Origin: Acanthococcus lagerstroemiae
Lineage: Eukaryota > Arthropoda > Insecta > Hemiptera > Eriococcidae
Reading direction: 5' to 3'
Length of the DNA stretch: 64,000 nucleotides
NCBI GenBank assembly: GCA_031841125.1
Contig: CM063109.1
Span: forward strand, 12,438,321 to 12,502,320
Shown: positions 12,716-26,000 of the stretch, piece by piece
Layout of the letters: each line of letters opens with the position of its first letter
Numbering within the stretch: position 1 is the stretch's first letter
The notes under the pieces: generated by a model
The model's database searches: none
Seen by the model: only the letters and a program-made list of their open reading frames with translations
Told to the model about the DNA's origin: nothing
Translations under genes and position numbers: made by a program

Positions 12716-12732
12716 GGAATATAAAAGCAGAG
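12716..12732 (+). promoter_or_regulatory. Candidate TATA box of the FAS-like gene
   Basis: The sequence GGAATATAAAAGCAGAG contains a consensus TATAAAAG. The same segment is conserved in the related block near 7266 although the flanks differ, which supports a functional core promoter. A transcript from here would need a noncoding first exon spliced to the acceptor at 13939. Confidence 0.45.
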
Positions 12733-13002
12733 ACATAAAGCCGGAGCTAAAATATTGGTGCAAAGGGGAGGGAGGCTTCCTCAGTGACTTAGGAGGACCG
12801 CGGAATCATTAAACTATACGATTGATTTACAATAAACAACATTTTTATATGTTCAAGAGAGAAAACATGAAAAAGGCACTGGCTCTGAAGCGGAATGCAC
12901 TAACTGAAAAATTATGAAATCACATGCTGAAACATTAAATACGTTAGGTTCGATTTTATGAATGTGCTATATTACCGGATTCTTATCATTTCCCACATAA
13001 AT

Positions 13003-13282
13003 CAGCGATGGCAACTTCAGTACTGCCCTGAGACTCAAGCAACATACGACACTACTTGGGCAACGTACGAAAAAATGTTGAAAAATACCTCAAAAACCCA
13101 AGTTTATTTGAGTATTTGGATTTGAATTTAGAGATTTTTGAAATTAAATTCGCATTGTACAAGAAATTGCTGTTCTTTTTCTCACATATATTGACCAGAA
13201 TAATTTAGCAATCCATCACTCCCCCCCCCACAGTTTGAAAACGTCGGACAATACACGAAGAAGATCCAAGTTGCCACCACTG
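13003..13282. mobile_element. hAT-type MITE, first of an adjacent pair
   Basis: The left end CAGCGATGGCAACTTC mirrors the right end AAGTTGCCACCACTG. ACATAAAT before and ACATGAAC after resemble an 8-base target duplication. The uninterrupted site in the block at 7520 reads ACATGAAT. Confidence 0.6.
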
Positions 13283-13289
13283 ACATGAA

Positions 13290-13579
13290 CAGTGGCGCAA
13301 CCAAGGGAGGTGCATGGGGGCTAATGCACCCCAAAATTCTCCAAAAAAAAATAGGTACCATAAGCTTACAAGTTGACGAGTTGACAAATGAAATGAATTC
13401 GATATGAAAACAGAAATGTTCATTTCGACTGTTAAACAAGGTACGAATAAAAATAAAAGGTTGAGTTTTGTACTAGCTTTTTCACCCCCCCCCCCCAAAA
13501 AAAAATGGATAGGTACTAAGTCAACTCGAAATGCTAGTACCCCGTAAAGAAACTGTCTGGTTTTCTGGTTGCGCCACTG
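13290..13579. mobile_element. hAT-type MITE, second of an adjacent pair
   Basis: TIRs CAGTGGCGCAACCA and TGGTTGCGCCACTG are near perfect. GACATGAA and GACCTGAA flank it, an 8-base duplication with one difference, the hAT hallmark. Poly-C runs lie inside. It separates the TATA segment from the ATG-proximal leader. Confidence 0.8.
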
Positions 13580-13697
13580 GACCTGAATGAAAACTCAATA
13601 TTGACCTTTTTTTCGGAACCTAGTTATCAGGAATGGATATTCATTCACCTCTGCAGGATCGTAGTCGGGAACAACCAGATTAGTCGGTAAAATCAGT

Positions 13698-13833
13698 CGG
13701 CCTTTTGTCAGTTGAAACGTTCTGATGACCGTTTGAGACGACTGATCATATGTGTAATACAGACCCGGCCTTTTGTCAGTTGAAACGTTCTGATGACCGT
13801 TTGAGACGACTGATCATATGTGTAATACAGACC
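13698..13833. repeat. Perfect 68-bp tandem duplication upstream of the start codon
   Basis: A 68-base unit beginning CGGCCTTTTGTCAGTTGAAA occurs twice head to tail (13698-13765 and 13766-13833) without a mismatch, ending 110 bases before the ATG. A single diverged copy of its first part lies near 7648. It may be promoter or leader sequence; the lack of differences suggests a recent event. Confidence 0.9.
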
Positions 13834-13943
13834 ATTACCCTACTCGATAGAATTGTTTCGCTTGGCTTACCGCCACATACAAAATAGCACCCCATCCCTT
13901 CTCTGTGTATTAACCTCTGTTGAATTCGTGTAATTATAGAGTG

Positions 13944-14094
13944 ATGGCATCAAAATTCGAAGTGGTAATTTCTGGAATATCAGGACGGTTTCCTGAATGT
14001 GATGACGTCCACACATTTCAACAAAAACTGTATAATCTGGAGAATTTCATCACAACAGACAACAGGAAATGGCCAGTTGGATACAAGTACAAGT
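13944..14094 (+). CDS. FAS-like exon 1: KS domain N-terminus
   Basis: The exon begins MASKFEVVISGISGRFPE, matching the conserved FAS start (VVIxGMSGxxPE). It runs on to the DNRKWPVG segment, the equivalent of DDRRWxAG. It ends in phase 1 at the donor AAGT|GTAAGC. An acceptor-like TTATAG just before 13940 suggests that the 5' untranslated leader lies in an upstream exon. Confidence 0.85.
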
Positions 14095-17000
14095 GTAAGC
14101 TGTAATAACTGCTTCGGCGTGCATAAGGCTGGATTTACGACAGGACTGAGCCAAGCTACAGCCAAAGGCTCAGAAGGACAGTATATTTCAGAGTTTTCGA
14201 GAAAAAAACCGAAAATTAATTTCTTGTAGTGACACGTTTTTTCCTTATTCGATTCACTTGTGCGTGTACCGAGAGGGCAAAGATAACTTAAACTCGGCAC
14301 TGCTCGTGTATTAGAGCATAAAAATAAAACATGAAGTATAACTAGGGAGGAAAATAATAAGTTGTCTGCAGTAAGATCTGACAGCTAAGACTGTATCACT
14401 ATAAACGTATTTCACTATTGCCTGTGTTTACTATCTCCTTTTGAATTGTATACGATATTTTTCTCAGCATCTTTAGAGAATAGGCATAATTACCAGTAAG
14501 CTGCAAGCAATAGGGAAGCAATGATTAAGGTCGCTTATCCGCACAGGTGTTGAACATCATTCTTACAAAAATAATATATATTATTTTATTTAAATTTCTG
14601 TCACAGATTAAAAGTAAAATTTTATACACAAAAACGGGTTACAGGTTTTATTAGAAAAGTCTATTTTCTCGATTTCTTCCAAGAAGCATCCTTACACACA
14701 ACATTAGTTATCACGTAGAGACCGGATTCCTCGGCATTTGTCAAGTCATTTCCTCGATAGGCAGACGAGTTATTTTAAGAGATAAACACAAATCATGATG
14801 GTAGGGGACTGGGAAAAAATTTTTATACTGCCGAAAAATGCCGAAAATGGGTTATGGCCTTACGTGTCGAAAAATGCCGAAATATGCTATTTTGTCAACC
14901 CATGATGGTAAAGTATGAAAGGGTGTATATTTGAAAGTGGAAATATATAGAATGGAGATGAGAATTTTCCGAAACTCATTTCGGAATGGCCGGATGACTC
15001 CCAACACGTGGGAAAATTGAAAACATTAATCCGAAAAAAAAATGTATCTACTGACCTCGCTTTCATACAAACCTGCCTTTCGTTTCTCCCTGAAAAGATT
15101 AAGAAATTGGAAACGCCAGGTTCATCTTTACACGATCAAGTCGAGATCATAGAAGAAGTACGTGGGAAAATTCAGATCATTCCAGGGGCTCAAGGATACC
15201 TACTTCAGCAAAAATTAGAACAAGTTGTTTCAAAAAATGAAGGGCTCGCGTTATTTCAAGAATTGAATATTTCTTTCAGTGATACTTCTTACCAAGTAAC
15301 TAGCACGGTTTCTCGTGATACTCAGGTGCTGTCTGCATATAATTCTGCCCTGCTAGTATTTGTTGATTTTGGGCGCTCATTCTCAGCTTACAAATTAATA
15401 TTTAGTGACAGGCGCCATCAATTCACTCAGCAAAATTTAGCAAAAAATCTTATCATTATGTATAATCAGAATCTTTTGTGATTTTAATTTAAAATTTTGA
15501 CTTATTACTTATGTTTTATGGTATCATCAGAATCTTTTGTGATTTTAATTAAAATTTTTGATTTATCAGAATGTTTTGCTTAAAAAAGAAAGATTTTTTT
15601 GAAAATGCCGAATTCTACAGATGTTGCTGCCGAATTTGCTATTTTTTAATGCCGAAGAATCCGGCCTCTACGTTATCAGTTATCACTCTTAATTAGGTTA
15701 CGTGTGTATAACTGTACGATAATTTTGTCATTGTGATTCATGTTTTCCGTGCTTAGTAGGAGAGCGTGTTATTCCTTGTGCAATTGGGAAATATACGAAT
15801 GACTCCGTTTATGATTACGCAGTTTTCAAATTCACTAAGAAGTTTAGCAGTGGTGTCGATGCAATAAACCGGAAAGTACTCGAACCTGCCTTTGAAGCTA
15901 TCGTTGACGCAGGTACAATTTATTTTCATTTATTTTTACTTATCCTCATGAAACTTTTATTTGATTCATATAACTGTAATCGGAATAGGTTATTATTTTC
16001 CCTTTTGCAACAGGTATCAATCCTTACACTCTGCAAGGTAGTAACATTGGAGTGTTCACCACAACTTGTATCAGCGAAATAGAGCTCCACATGTTAAAGT
16101 CGGGCACGCCTCATCAGATGATGCTTGGTAGCGCCAAATCATTGCAGTCGAATCGAATATCCTTCGCATTCGATTTTGTTGGTATGTATATAAGCTATAT
16201 TGTAAAAAATATGAAAGAAATTAAAGATATGGTTCGGGAATTAGCAAACGAAGGTGCTAAAGTGGGACTGGAAATAAATGTAGGAAAGTCAAAAATTATG
16301 AGGAGGGGTAGCAATAGTTCTAACAGAACTCGTCCACCCAGTAGAACAAACTTGGAAATAGTCGAACATTACAAGTATTTGGGACAGACAGTATCTTTTA
16401 GGAAACGAAATCAAAAAATAGTTGAAATGAGGAAAGCAAACTCATGGAAAGCATTTTGGACCTTAAAATACGTCTATAAAAGTAATATGAAAATTGAAAC
16501 AAAAGCAAAAATTTCGACCAGCTGTGTTCTACCAGTGGCAATGTACGGTGCCCAAACATGGTTACTAACAAAAAAACGTAAGTGGGCGGGGTAGCAGCGG
16601 ACGTCGCACCTACCCAGGTTGTAAAATAAATAAAAAATAAATATAAGCTATGCAGGGTGTTCCACGACATAGGCGCATCTGAATATCTGAAGACTTCGCA
16701 GTCGATCTAATTTCGAATAAAATAGGGTCTAATAATTGCAGTTAAACTTCTGCTTTCTCAAGGGGAGGGGATCCGAATATCCTACTACCTTTCGAATTTC
16801 AAATAGAAAGGTATCACACAAAACATCAAAGTACGGATTCTCTAGATCTCTCATTTCGAATCATAATTTCGAAGCAGCCCCTTCTACGGCTTCCAAAATC
16901 TGATTTTGGCCCCTTTAAGTGGGTCACCTCAACTCTGTTGAAAAAATTGAATGAGAAATTGAAATAGCATTTTTTTTTATTTTTTAGTCGCAGGGTTTGA

Positions 17001-20000
17001 AAATTCAATCAGATTTATATTTCTTATTCAGACCAAATTTGGGTCCCGAACTCGACCCCCTTTCCCCTTAAAGGGACTGACTTGACTTTCCACGAAGACT
17101 TGAACAAAGTTCGAAAATCAATTTAAAATTATTCGATCAGACTCTAAAAATGTCCTCATAATCCGAATTTGACTCCTCTAAATTACTCTAAGTTGATCCA
17201 ACTTAGAAAATCAACCGTCGGGTCATCATAGAGATTTTCAGTTCGCTCCGTTCGGAAATTCAATCAGATGTTAAATTATATCCCGAAGAATGGACCAGAT
17301 GTGACCCATAAAACCCTTTTTCAACACTTTCGTCAATCTTTTCAGCGAAGTCAAATTGGTCCCTTTACGAAGGGAAGTCGAATTTGAATCACCAATCGGG
17401 GTTGAATCGAAAATCCAATTGAATTTTTGAACATACATAGAGACACAAAAACCATAATATTTGTATTTTTTTATTTTGCCAAGCTGGGTTAGTTAGAGAT
17501 ATATTTTCCTTCTACGTTGAATATATTCAAGTTCCTCATATTTTGGAAATGAAAAGGGATTTTCGTCACGAAATCAGGAGAAAAACCTTTTACGACCAAA
17601 CTCAAAAATCAAACGAATACAACTTGAAATAGGGAACAAATTATCGAACATGGATATTATGTTTTTCTGGGCCACTGATTTCAAAAAATCATTAATATTG
17701 ATTTCTGGCTCTATTGGAACCTCCTAAATCCCCATTTCTGACTTGATAAAGAGAAAAGTTATAACCTTGAACAAATGATCAAAGTTGGAAAACGAAGAAT
17801 ATAATTGTTCCTTTCCCAATACATAATAAAAGAATCCTTCCCGATCAGTGATTCAGAAAACGTTATTATCTTTGCGGTAGGAGAACAAATCAGCCCTTCT
17901 CTCTCCTGAATGTAAGATGAAAGAGGCAAGAGAGGCGAACATTATTTTTTTGGAGCGAAAAAGTCGTCCCTTCCACTGCTTTAAAGAACACAGGCCTTCT
18001 TTGTCGAAAAAAAGGAACATATTTCTGTGCCCACAATGGAATGAATGAAATTCCTCTCATTCGCGGAAAGCAAAAGCCGCTTTTCTGGTGAAAGACTTCT
18101 CATCCGAGAGAGGGAAATAGCAACTCTTCTCTTCTATCAGAGAAATGAAATTTCTCATTCTTTGCAAAATAAAAACAAAGTTCTCTTTCAAGACAACAAA
18201 AAGAAAGTTATCTTCTTTTTTCTGAGAGAAAGAAAGTTACGTTCGGCTTCCTGAAAGCTTTCAACTCAAGAAAAGGAAGGATAATATTTCTGAAGACATA
18301 TGTAATGTCTGATACTCGCAATAATTACCGAGTACCAAGCGACTCCATAAACGCAATAAACTCGAAGACGTGTATTGTATCGAAAGCAACAAGGTAACTT
18401 GTAACTCGACAATCAACACGAAAGGATTAACATGTACGGCTTAACGTACACACGAATGTAGCTCCAGAGCGTACTAGCAATACAGTGTTACCAACATTTC
18501 AATAATTTTTCTCTTTCCTTCAAAGATGGATTTGGTTTTCTCCTGTTTTCCTGAACATCTTATAAATTGAACTTTTGGAAGAGGGCAAAGTCGCATTTGG
18601 GGCGCTAATTGCAATATCGCATTTATACCATCTGATTGCATTTGCAAACAAAGCGACCCAAGATGGTAATTTGTTGAATTTCTTAAACCTAAATCAATTA
18701 ATACGCCCAATTTTTCAAATTAGGGGCTTTAAATAAAATCGGATCAAAAAACTGACACAAATATTCCAAATCAGCAACCCGAAGAATCTCTGGTTCGATG
18801 TATCGGTCTACACCTTTTCTTTTGAAATTCCAACGTTGATGGCACATCCAACCACTCCCCCCTCCCATCACCAAGGCGAGTCGAAACTTTTCCAGTCAAA
18901 ATTGAAGTTTAACTGAAAATATTAGAGCCGTCTTTAGTCCAATTTCAATTTCACTTTCAAATATTCAGATATTCAGTAGGGCCCATTTCGTGGAACACTA
19001 TGTATATTAGCAGTGGTGGCTTGTTTATTAGGTGATTATCAAGTGCGAACTCCTTCCTGAAATATTTAAACCAAATAATAAGATAGGGGTAATCCACCAC
19101 TAATTGTATAACTTGATTTGAGCGAAAAAAGTTCCGCTTTCGTTAACAAGTCCCAAAAACACCACTGATGATCCGTATGACAAATTATTTGTACACAATT
19201 AGGATATAGGAATTAAAAAATCTAGGGGGCTTCCCCCCTGGCCGCTTCGCGGCCCAACTCGTGCCGACCTGCAGTATTTCGCAAGCTGGAACAGTAGAAC
19301 CACTATTGGAAAAAAATAAATTTCAGCCAATTCCCAAAAGTAACTGCCATGAGCCCGCAAGAAGGGAGTAGCCCCACCTCCACCGAGGAAGCCCCCCGGC
19401 GTAGCGTACCTCTGGTGAAACGTGAGATTAAGGTACAGGGAAGGCCACCAGGAATTTATCACCACGGAGGGGAAGGAGATGGCTTTTACTGTTTAGTGTA
19501 TAGAGAGATTTTCCCCACCATAACTCCTCCTTGTTCTTCACCGCGACCTTCCTCCCCCCCCCAGGCTCCCTCCCAAAGGTAGGCTACTCTTGGAGAAATG
19601 AGCAATGAAGGGGTAGGGTAGGCACCCCGCAGTTGGTGTTTTCTCCCGGAGGCGGTGACGGCGGCGGATTTTACTAAGCTCCCTCTTCCACCACGAACCC
19701 CTCCCAAGAGTAGGCTACCACTGAAGAAATGAGCAATTAAGGGGCAGGGTAGGCAACCTGCATTGGTCTCTCTCTCTCCCGGAGATGGCAGCGGATTTTA
19801 CTTTTTTAGTATACAGGGTTAGTCAGTTTAAAACGCAGCATAGGAAAATCCCGTTCGCTGCGTGTTAATGTGACTAGACGGACGCGGTGCGTACACTCGT
19901 ATTATAATAAGCCAGTGCAACGAGGGAACTGCTTAGTCAATTTAAAAAGCAGCATGAAAAATCTTGTTTACAAGTGAAGCGTACTCGGTGCGTCTCTTAT

Positions 20001-23000
20001 TTTTTTTAAACAATGAATTAGTGAAGGGTACTTGGTGCGTTTCTTATTCAATAATCTTCGATGAAATCTCCTAGATTTTCGAAGAATTTCATCGAAAATC
20101 TTTGGGAAAAATTTCCAATGACTTTTGAGGAATTTCACTGGAAATTTTCGGATACAAATTACGGTAATTTTCGATACAATTAACCTCCAGGAAAAATATT
20201 CTCCGAAGAGATTCATCGAAAATCTTCAGGAATAATTTTCGATAATCTTTAAGGAATTTCATGAGAAGTTTTTTGGAAAAAAATTCCAATAATGTCCGAA
20301 GAATCTCACTGGAAATCAGTAGAAAAATTCTGGGAAAATCCCGGATGATTTTTAAAGGAAGTTCATCGGAGATGGAAAGAAAATCTGAAAATTTTCAAGA
20401 ATTTTATCGGAAATCTTTTGAGAAAATCTTCAATATTTTCCAACAAAAACTACTTCTGGAAAATCTCCAAATAACTTTGGAAGTATTTCAAAAGAAATAA
20501 TTCGCGGGGAGGGGGGACTCCGTCAGTTCTTGAACAATTCAATAAAAAATCTCCCGCAGAATTTCTTCGGAAATCTTTTGAGAAAATTTCCAATATTATC
20601 CAACAAGAAATTACTTCGAGAAAATTTCCCGACAACTTTGGAAGTATTTCATAGGAAATATTAGGGGAGGGGAACTCCGTCAGTTTTGAAAAATTTAATC
20701 GACAATCTTCAGGAAGATCTTCGAGAAATTTCATTCGAAACTTCGGGGAAAATCTCTTAATGATTTTTACAAAATTTCAGCAGAAATTTTTGCTGAAAAA
20801 AATCGATAATGTCCTAAGACTTGCATTGGAAATTTTTCAATCAAAGAATTTTTTGGCTAATTTTCGAAAAGATCCCCATGACTGTTGAAAAACATCTCCG
20901 ATAATTTCCGAATGATCTTATTGGAAATCTTCAGAAAAAATTTCCAATGTTTTCCGAAGAAATTCTTTAAAACTCTTCGCGGGAGAGTTTTTCGATAATT
21001 TTTGAAGAATTTCTTAAGAAATATCCGGGAAAAGTCTCCGGTGGAATTTTAAACTGCATAACCATGCAGAAATAATCAAAACCGTTTCTAAAAATTTCTG
21101 ATGAAATTCTTTAAAAATTACAGGAGATTTTTTCCGAAGATTTACAATGAAATTCTTCGGACATTATCCAACATTTTTTCTGAAGGTTTCTGATAAAATT
21201 CTCTACAAACCATCGACTTTTCCCCTCGAATATTTCCTAGGAAATTCTTCAAAAATTATCGGGAAATTTTCTCGACGAATTTTATAATGTTACTTTTTGG
21301 AAAACATTGGAAATTTCTTCTGAAGATTTCTGATAAGATTCTTCAGAAATTATCGCATTTTTTTTCCAAAATTTTCGATAAAATTCCTTAAATGTCATTG
21401 GAGAATTTTCCCGGAGATTTTCCCCGTAGATTTTCGATGAAATTCTTCGCAGAACATTGTACCTCAAAATTGCCGATAAAATTATTCAAAATCTGTCGGA
21501 GTTTTCCCATGAATATTACCTGTGAAATTCTTAAGAATGATCGGAAAACTCCCTCGAAGATTTTTGAAAGAATTCTTTAGAAAACAGAGATTTTCCGGAA
21601 ATTATTCCAAAAATTTTCGATAAAATTCCTTAGAAGTCATCGGAGAATTTTCCCGAACATTTTTCCTGAAGATTTTCGATGAAATTCTTCAAAAACCACC
21701 GGAGTTCCCCCCCCCCCGAATATTTCCTAATCGGAACATTTTCTCAAAGAATTTTAATGAAATTCTTTGGAAAACATTGGAAATTTTTTTCTAAAGACTT
21801 GCGTTGAGATTCTTCGGAAATTATCGGATTTTTTTCTTCTTCAAAAATTGTTGATGAAATTTTTCGAAAATTATCGGACACTTTCCCCGCATCCCCGAGA
21901 GTTATTTTATCCTTTTGAAAGAATGAGAAACGCACCGAGTACGCTTGAAGACGCCGTGAACGAAATTTTTCATGCTGCGTTTTAAACTGACTAAGCAGTT
22001 CCGTCGTTGCACTGGCTTATCATAATACGAGTGTACGCACCGCGTCGGTCTAGTCACATTAACACGCAGTGGACGGGATTTTCCTATGCTGCGTTTTAAA
22101 CTGACTAACCCTGTATAGAGAAAAGAAAGATTAATTAGACATTAATTTAAGCGTATGAATTGTTTCATGAACCGGTTATATTACAAGGGCCAAGTACTAC
22201 GTTTTACTCTGATGTGAAGGGAAGCCTGCAAGCGTTGTCAACTGCATACAGACTATTGTCTGAGGGATTTATTGAAGCCGCTCTCGTTGGAGGATCCTCT
22301 CACATTCTAGCTCCCGCATTCGGTTTACAGTACGTAGGGTTGGAATTGCTGAGTCCAGATGGTTCAAGTCGTGCGTTTGATAAATCCGGTAATTTGATTT
22401 TCCTGATGGGAATAAATTTATTCGTAGTTGTCAGTGGCTCTAGTATTTAGTGCACGTGATGCGGATACTTAATAATAAGCTTATTGTGACCGGATATTGA
22501 CATTTCACGTGTCTCATGCACACTTGAGCTAAGTGACATTTTGACGAAAATAAGTTTAATACATATTCTTATAGATTTCGATACACTCTATCGAGCTACA
22601 CCTGCAAATGACGAATTACTTCCTTTTTCAGCCCGCTAGATGGCGTAAACCATTTGAGCCACGTATGTATAATTTTCAAATCGTTCTCCTGAAAAATAAA
22701 ACGTGTTTGTCACTTAGGTCAAGTGTGCATGAAACACTCGATTTATCAATTCACTGAAAATTGTAAAAATTTGCTATAAAACCGACCAAATTCAGCCAGA
22801 ACTGATGTATTATGTGGTTACAGAGATCTGAAAATAGTCAAAAAAGAAAAAACCCAATAAAATTTATTACACCGAAAAAGTTCTCATTTTATTTTTATTT
22901 TTTTCCTACCTCCGACAAGAATATTGAAGTTATCAGTGTATCTCTATCGATACTTTATCGATAAGAGCTTTCGACTTATTAATACTTATCGATACCAGTT

Positions 23001-26000
23001 TTTCCATTGATACTTGACACCACTAATTAGCTTACACTTGGTCTGTTACTTGGAATAATTCTAGGGAATGGTTACGGCAGAAGTGAAGCAACGGTGATGT
23101 TATTTCTTCAACGAGCTGAGGACGCGAAACGTAATTACGGGTCCATAGTATTATGTGACACGTATTTTTACGGTTGTCAATCCTCGACTTTTATAGGATA
23201 CGGAGAATCAATTGTAAAAGATTCCCTAGATCATATTTATGGTCACAAAAACGCAAAAAAATTAACTGCAGAATTACCGTTCATGGAGCTCAGCGCATGC
23301 GGTATCAAGGTAATGTTATCTTTAGATGTACTTCCTTCTTTTTGTTTCCGCCCAAACGGTGCACAATGCCTTCCCACAGGAGAATTATAATTATTATTTG
23401 ATTTCAGAAAACAGATGAGATTGAATCAAACGCCATAGCGGAGGTAATTTGCAAAAACAGGAAGAAGCCACTATTGGTTGGATCCATTAGAAGTAACCTA
23501 GGCAACAGCGAAGGAATGTCCCCATACCTGGCATTACTGAAAGCCATATTTGCACTGAATACCGAAACAATTGCACCGAACGCCAATTTCGCAGAGCCAA
23601 ATGAAAAAATTGAAGCCTTAAGAAACAAAACATTGCAGGTTACTGAATTTTTTACTAAATCACTTTCACTTTCGTAGATAGACCATTTTGACTATAGTTG
23701 TCCATACGGTCACCTGACCTCATGCTTCACAACACAGACGGTCAGGGATGGGAAAATATGTACATATGATCAATCTCCTGAATCGTTTTTTCACGAATAA
23801 TTCGTGATTCGAATTATATTTATCGTGATTTTTCTCCTGAGATCCGAAACCAATTTTTTCACAAGTGGTCCGTGATCTGAGTCCCATTCTTGGTGATCTT
23901 GTCCACTTCTGGCACTGTAAATATGGGTTTCCAGAACGCTGGTAAGTTAGAAATTGCAAGAGGTGCTTGATCATGATTTCGGTCATGACGTACTGATTTT
24001 ATCGACAAGCAAGAAAGAGAATTCTCCTAGTTCCCTTCTGATGCGTCCATGTAAGTAAACCACGAGTAGATTTATGGAGAAGGAACAGCGAAAATTAAAA
24101 GGCTTCCAACTACTGCGCATGCAAAAAAAAAAAACCTTTCTTGAGACACTCGTGAATTTGACAACTGAGCATTTGAATCAGTTCGTTTTTGGTCGCTGAT
24201 ATCAGATCTCAGGTACTTTCTTAATTATTAAAACGTATCAAGCCGGGAGAGAATGTTATATTATTAATCGCCTGTTTGCCTATCAGAAGGCAAATTCTAC
24301 TTGCAATTCATCGTTCACGAGGTGAAAAATTTTATAACATTTTGTAGAGTTAAAAAAGAGAAATTAAAAAGGAAAAACAGACAAAATAGGTTTTCTTTAC
24401 TGGGCGCCGAATGGAGGCAACTACTCTCCTTTTTCGATTAATTTTTCATGTACCAAATTTTTTATTGAAAAATAAAATAACTGGTCCAGTTGCCTTGGAT
24501 TGAAAAGCTGATGAGATTGAGAAACAGGGCGTACAAATTTATTTTCACTAAAAAAGTTCAACTTTAGCTCAGAGCCACTTGCAAGGAATTTTTGTATTTG
24601 GGCATGCGACTTTTCTCCTCCTCGAAGGCCTTCGAAGGGAAATAAATTTGTTTTCCTTAAAAACTATGAGAACTGGGAGGGAGGTCCAGTCCTAACTGGA
24701 ACGTCCCCAGATTATTATTCAAGAAAATACATACATTCGATTCAATTGCACCAGAGGGGAGGGGGCTAGTATTGTGGTACCCTCGGACATGGAGAGCATT
24801 GACAAATATTTATTTTTTCCTCGTGCCACCATTGTTATATTTCATATTACAATTAATAGACACGAAATCGAGGTGATCTGGATCGACTCGATACGGAGCA
24901 GGGAGGCTCTGGGTTGTGGTACCCTCAGAGCAAGCTACATACATGTACTATACATTCGTTTTTTGCTGCATCAGCGCTGACGTATACACGCGATTTTTTG
25001 CTGACATGCTGACGTTAGTCCTATTTCTGGGACAATCTTTCACTCCGAAGAAGAAGAATTAGGCCACGCCTCCTCTACATTTTAAATGGACGGGGTCAAC
25101 GTACTCCCCAATTTTTCGCTACTAACGAGTGCGCGTAGTAGGAACTGAAACTTGGCAGATTTCGGGTTTCGGTTCAGTAAGAAGCAAGTCATTTCGATCA
25201 CTGACTAAATTTTTCTTTTTTAGCTAAGACTAGGGAGGGCGGAGGGAAGCGTAAATGAAATTATACTCCGTAGTCCATACGAAATTCGTTTCGTCGTACT
25301 TAGTTTTTTCAGAAGGATTCAGAAAAAGGCGATTTCCGCTGTTCATAGGTTCAGGAATGTCTCTGGTCACTGGTGTTGTCATTTTTATCATAAAATCCAT
25401 TTTGGAAATCAAATTTCCCTCGCCGCCAAAATAGGCCGAGCGGAGGAAGGAGTAATTTAATAAGATGAGAGGGAAAAGTCAGATTTTCTACAATTATTTG
25501 TTAGTATACACTCCCTATTCGCTGTACATCACAATCAGTTTCCCTTCAGGGGAATTTCCCCTCCCCCTAGTATTAGAATTATACTTTACAAGAAAGGCGT
25601 TATTTTTTCCTTCCTCGAAAGAAGTGGAGCAAATATTAACTCGAATGTAGCAGATCGTTATTTTTATTTTTGTGTACTGTTCTCAGGGGTTTTCAGCGGC
25701 ATTTTTTACACTTGCTCCAGCTCGCCTCCTCTAGTTTGGCGAACCCCGATAAATTATAGCCATGCTCCATGGTTACGGTCCTGAATTCAATAGACCGAAT
25801 TACAAATAAGACCTCCAAAAGTACCAAGCCAGAGAATCAGAGATTCGACACAAAATTTTAATGTTTTTCAAACTCGTACCACATACAAAATACTAATTTG
25901 ACAAGAAAACTAATGTTTGTATTGGAATCAATACAGGTTGTCAACAAACCAACCAAGCTTACTGGTAGTTTAGTCGGAATCAATTCAATGGGCCTGACAC

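Larger units (their letters stand above)
12433..13697. repeat. Promoter-like block, copy 2, directly upstream of the gene
   Basis: This copy is homologous to 7013-7690 but is split by two hAT-type MITEs at 13003-13579. Its distal end, starting at the shared CTGAATGAAAACTCAATATT near 13582, leads into the 68-bp tandem duplication. Position and conservation suggest that it holds the promoter and leader of the FAS-like gene. Confidence 0.75.

Noticed and set aside
15008..15481. 157-residue frame as an extra FAS exon
   Set aside because: It carries a hAT dimerisation motif, lies between hAT-type TIRs with an 8-base target duplication, and has no FAS similarity.
16052..16594. Long open frame joining FAS exon 3 to reverse transcriptase sequence
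   Set aside because: A consensus donor ends exon 3 at 16181 and the FAS sequence resumes at exon 4 in frame. The read-through into the retrotransposon is chance and does not show a fusion protein.
22152..22187. Earlier acceptor for exon 4
   Set aside because: It adds 12 residues absent from the family, whereas the acceptor at 22187 gives a gap-free alignment through the KS motif.
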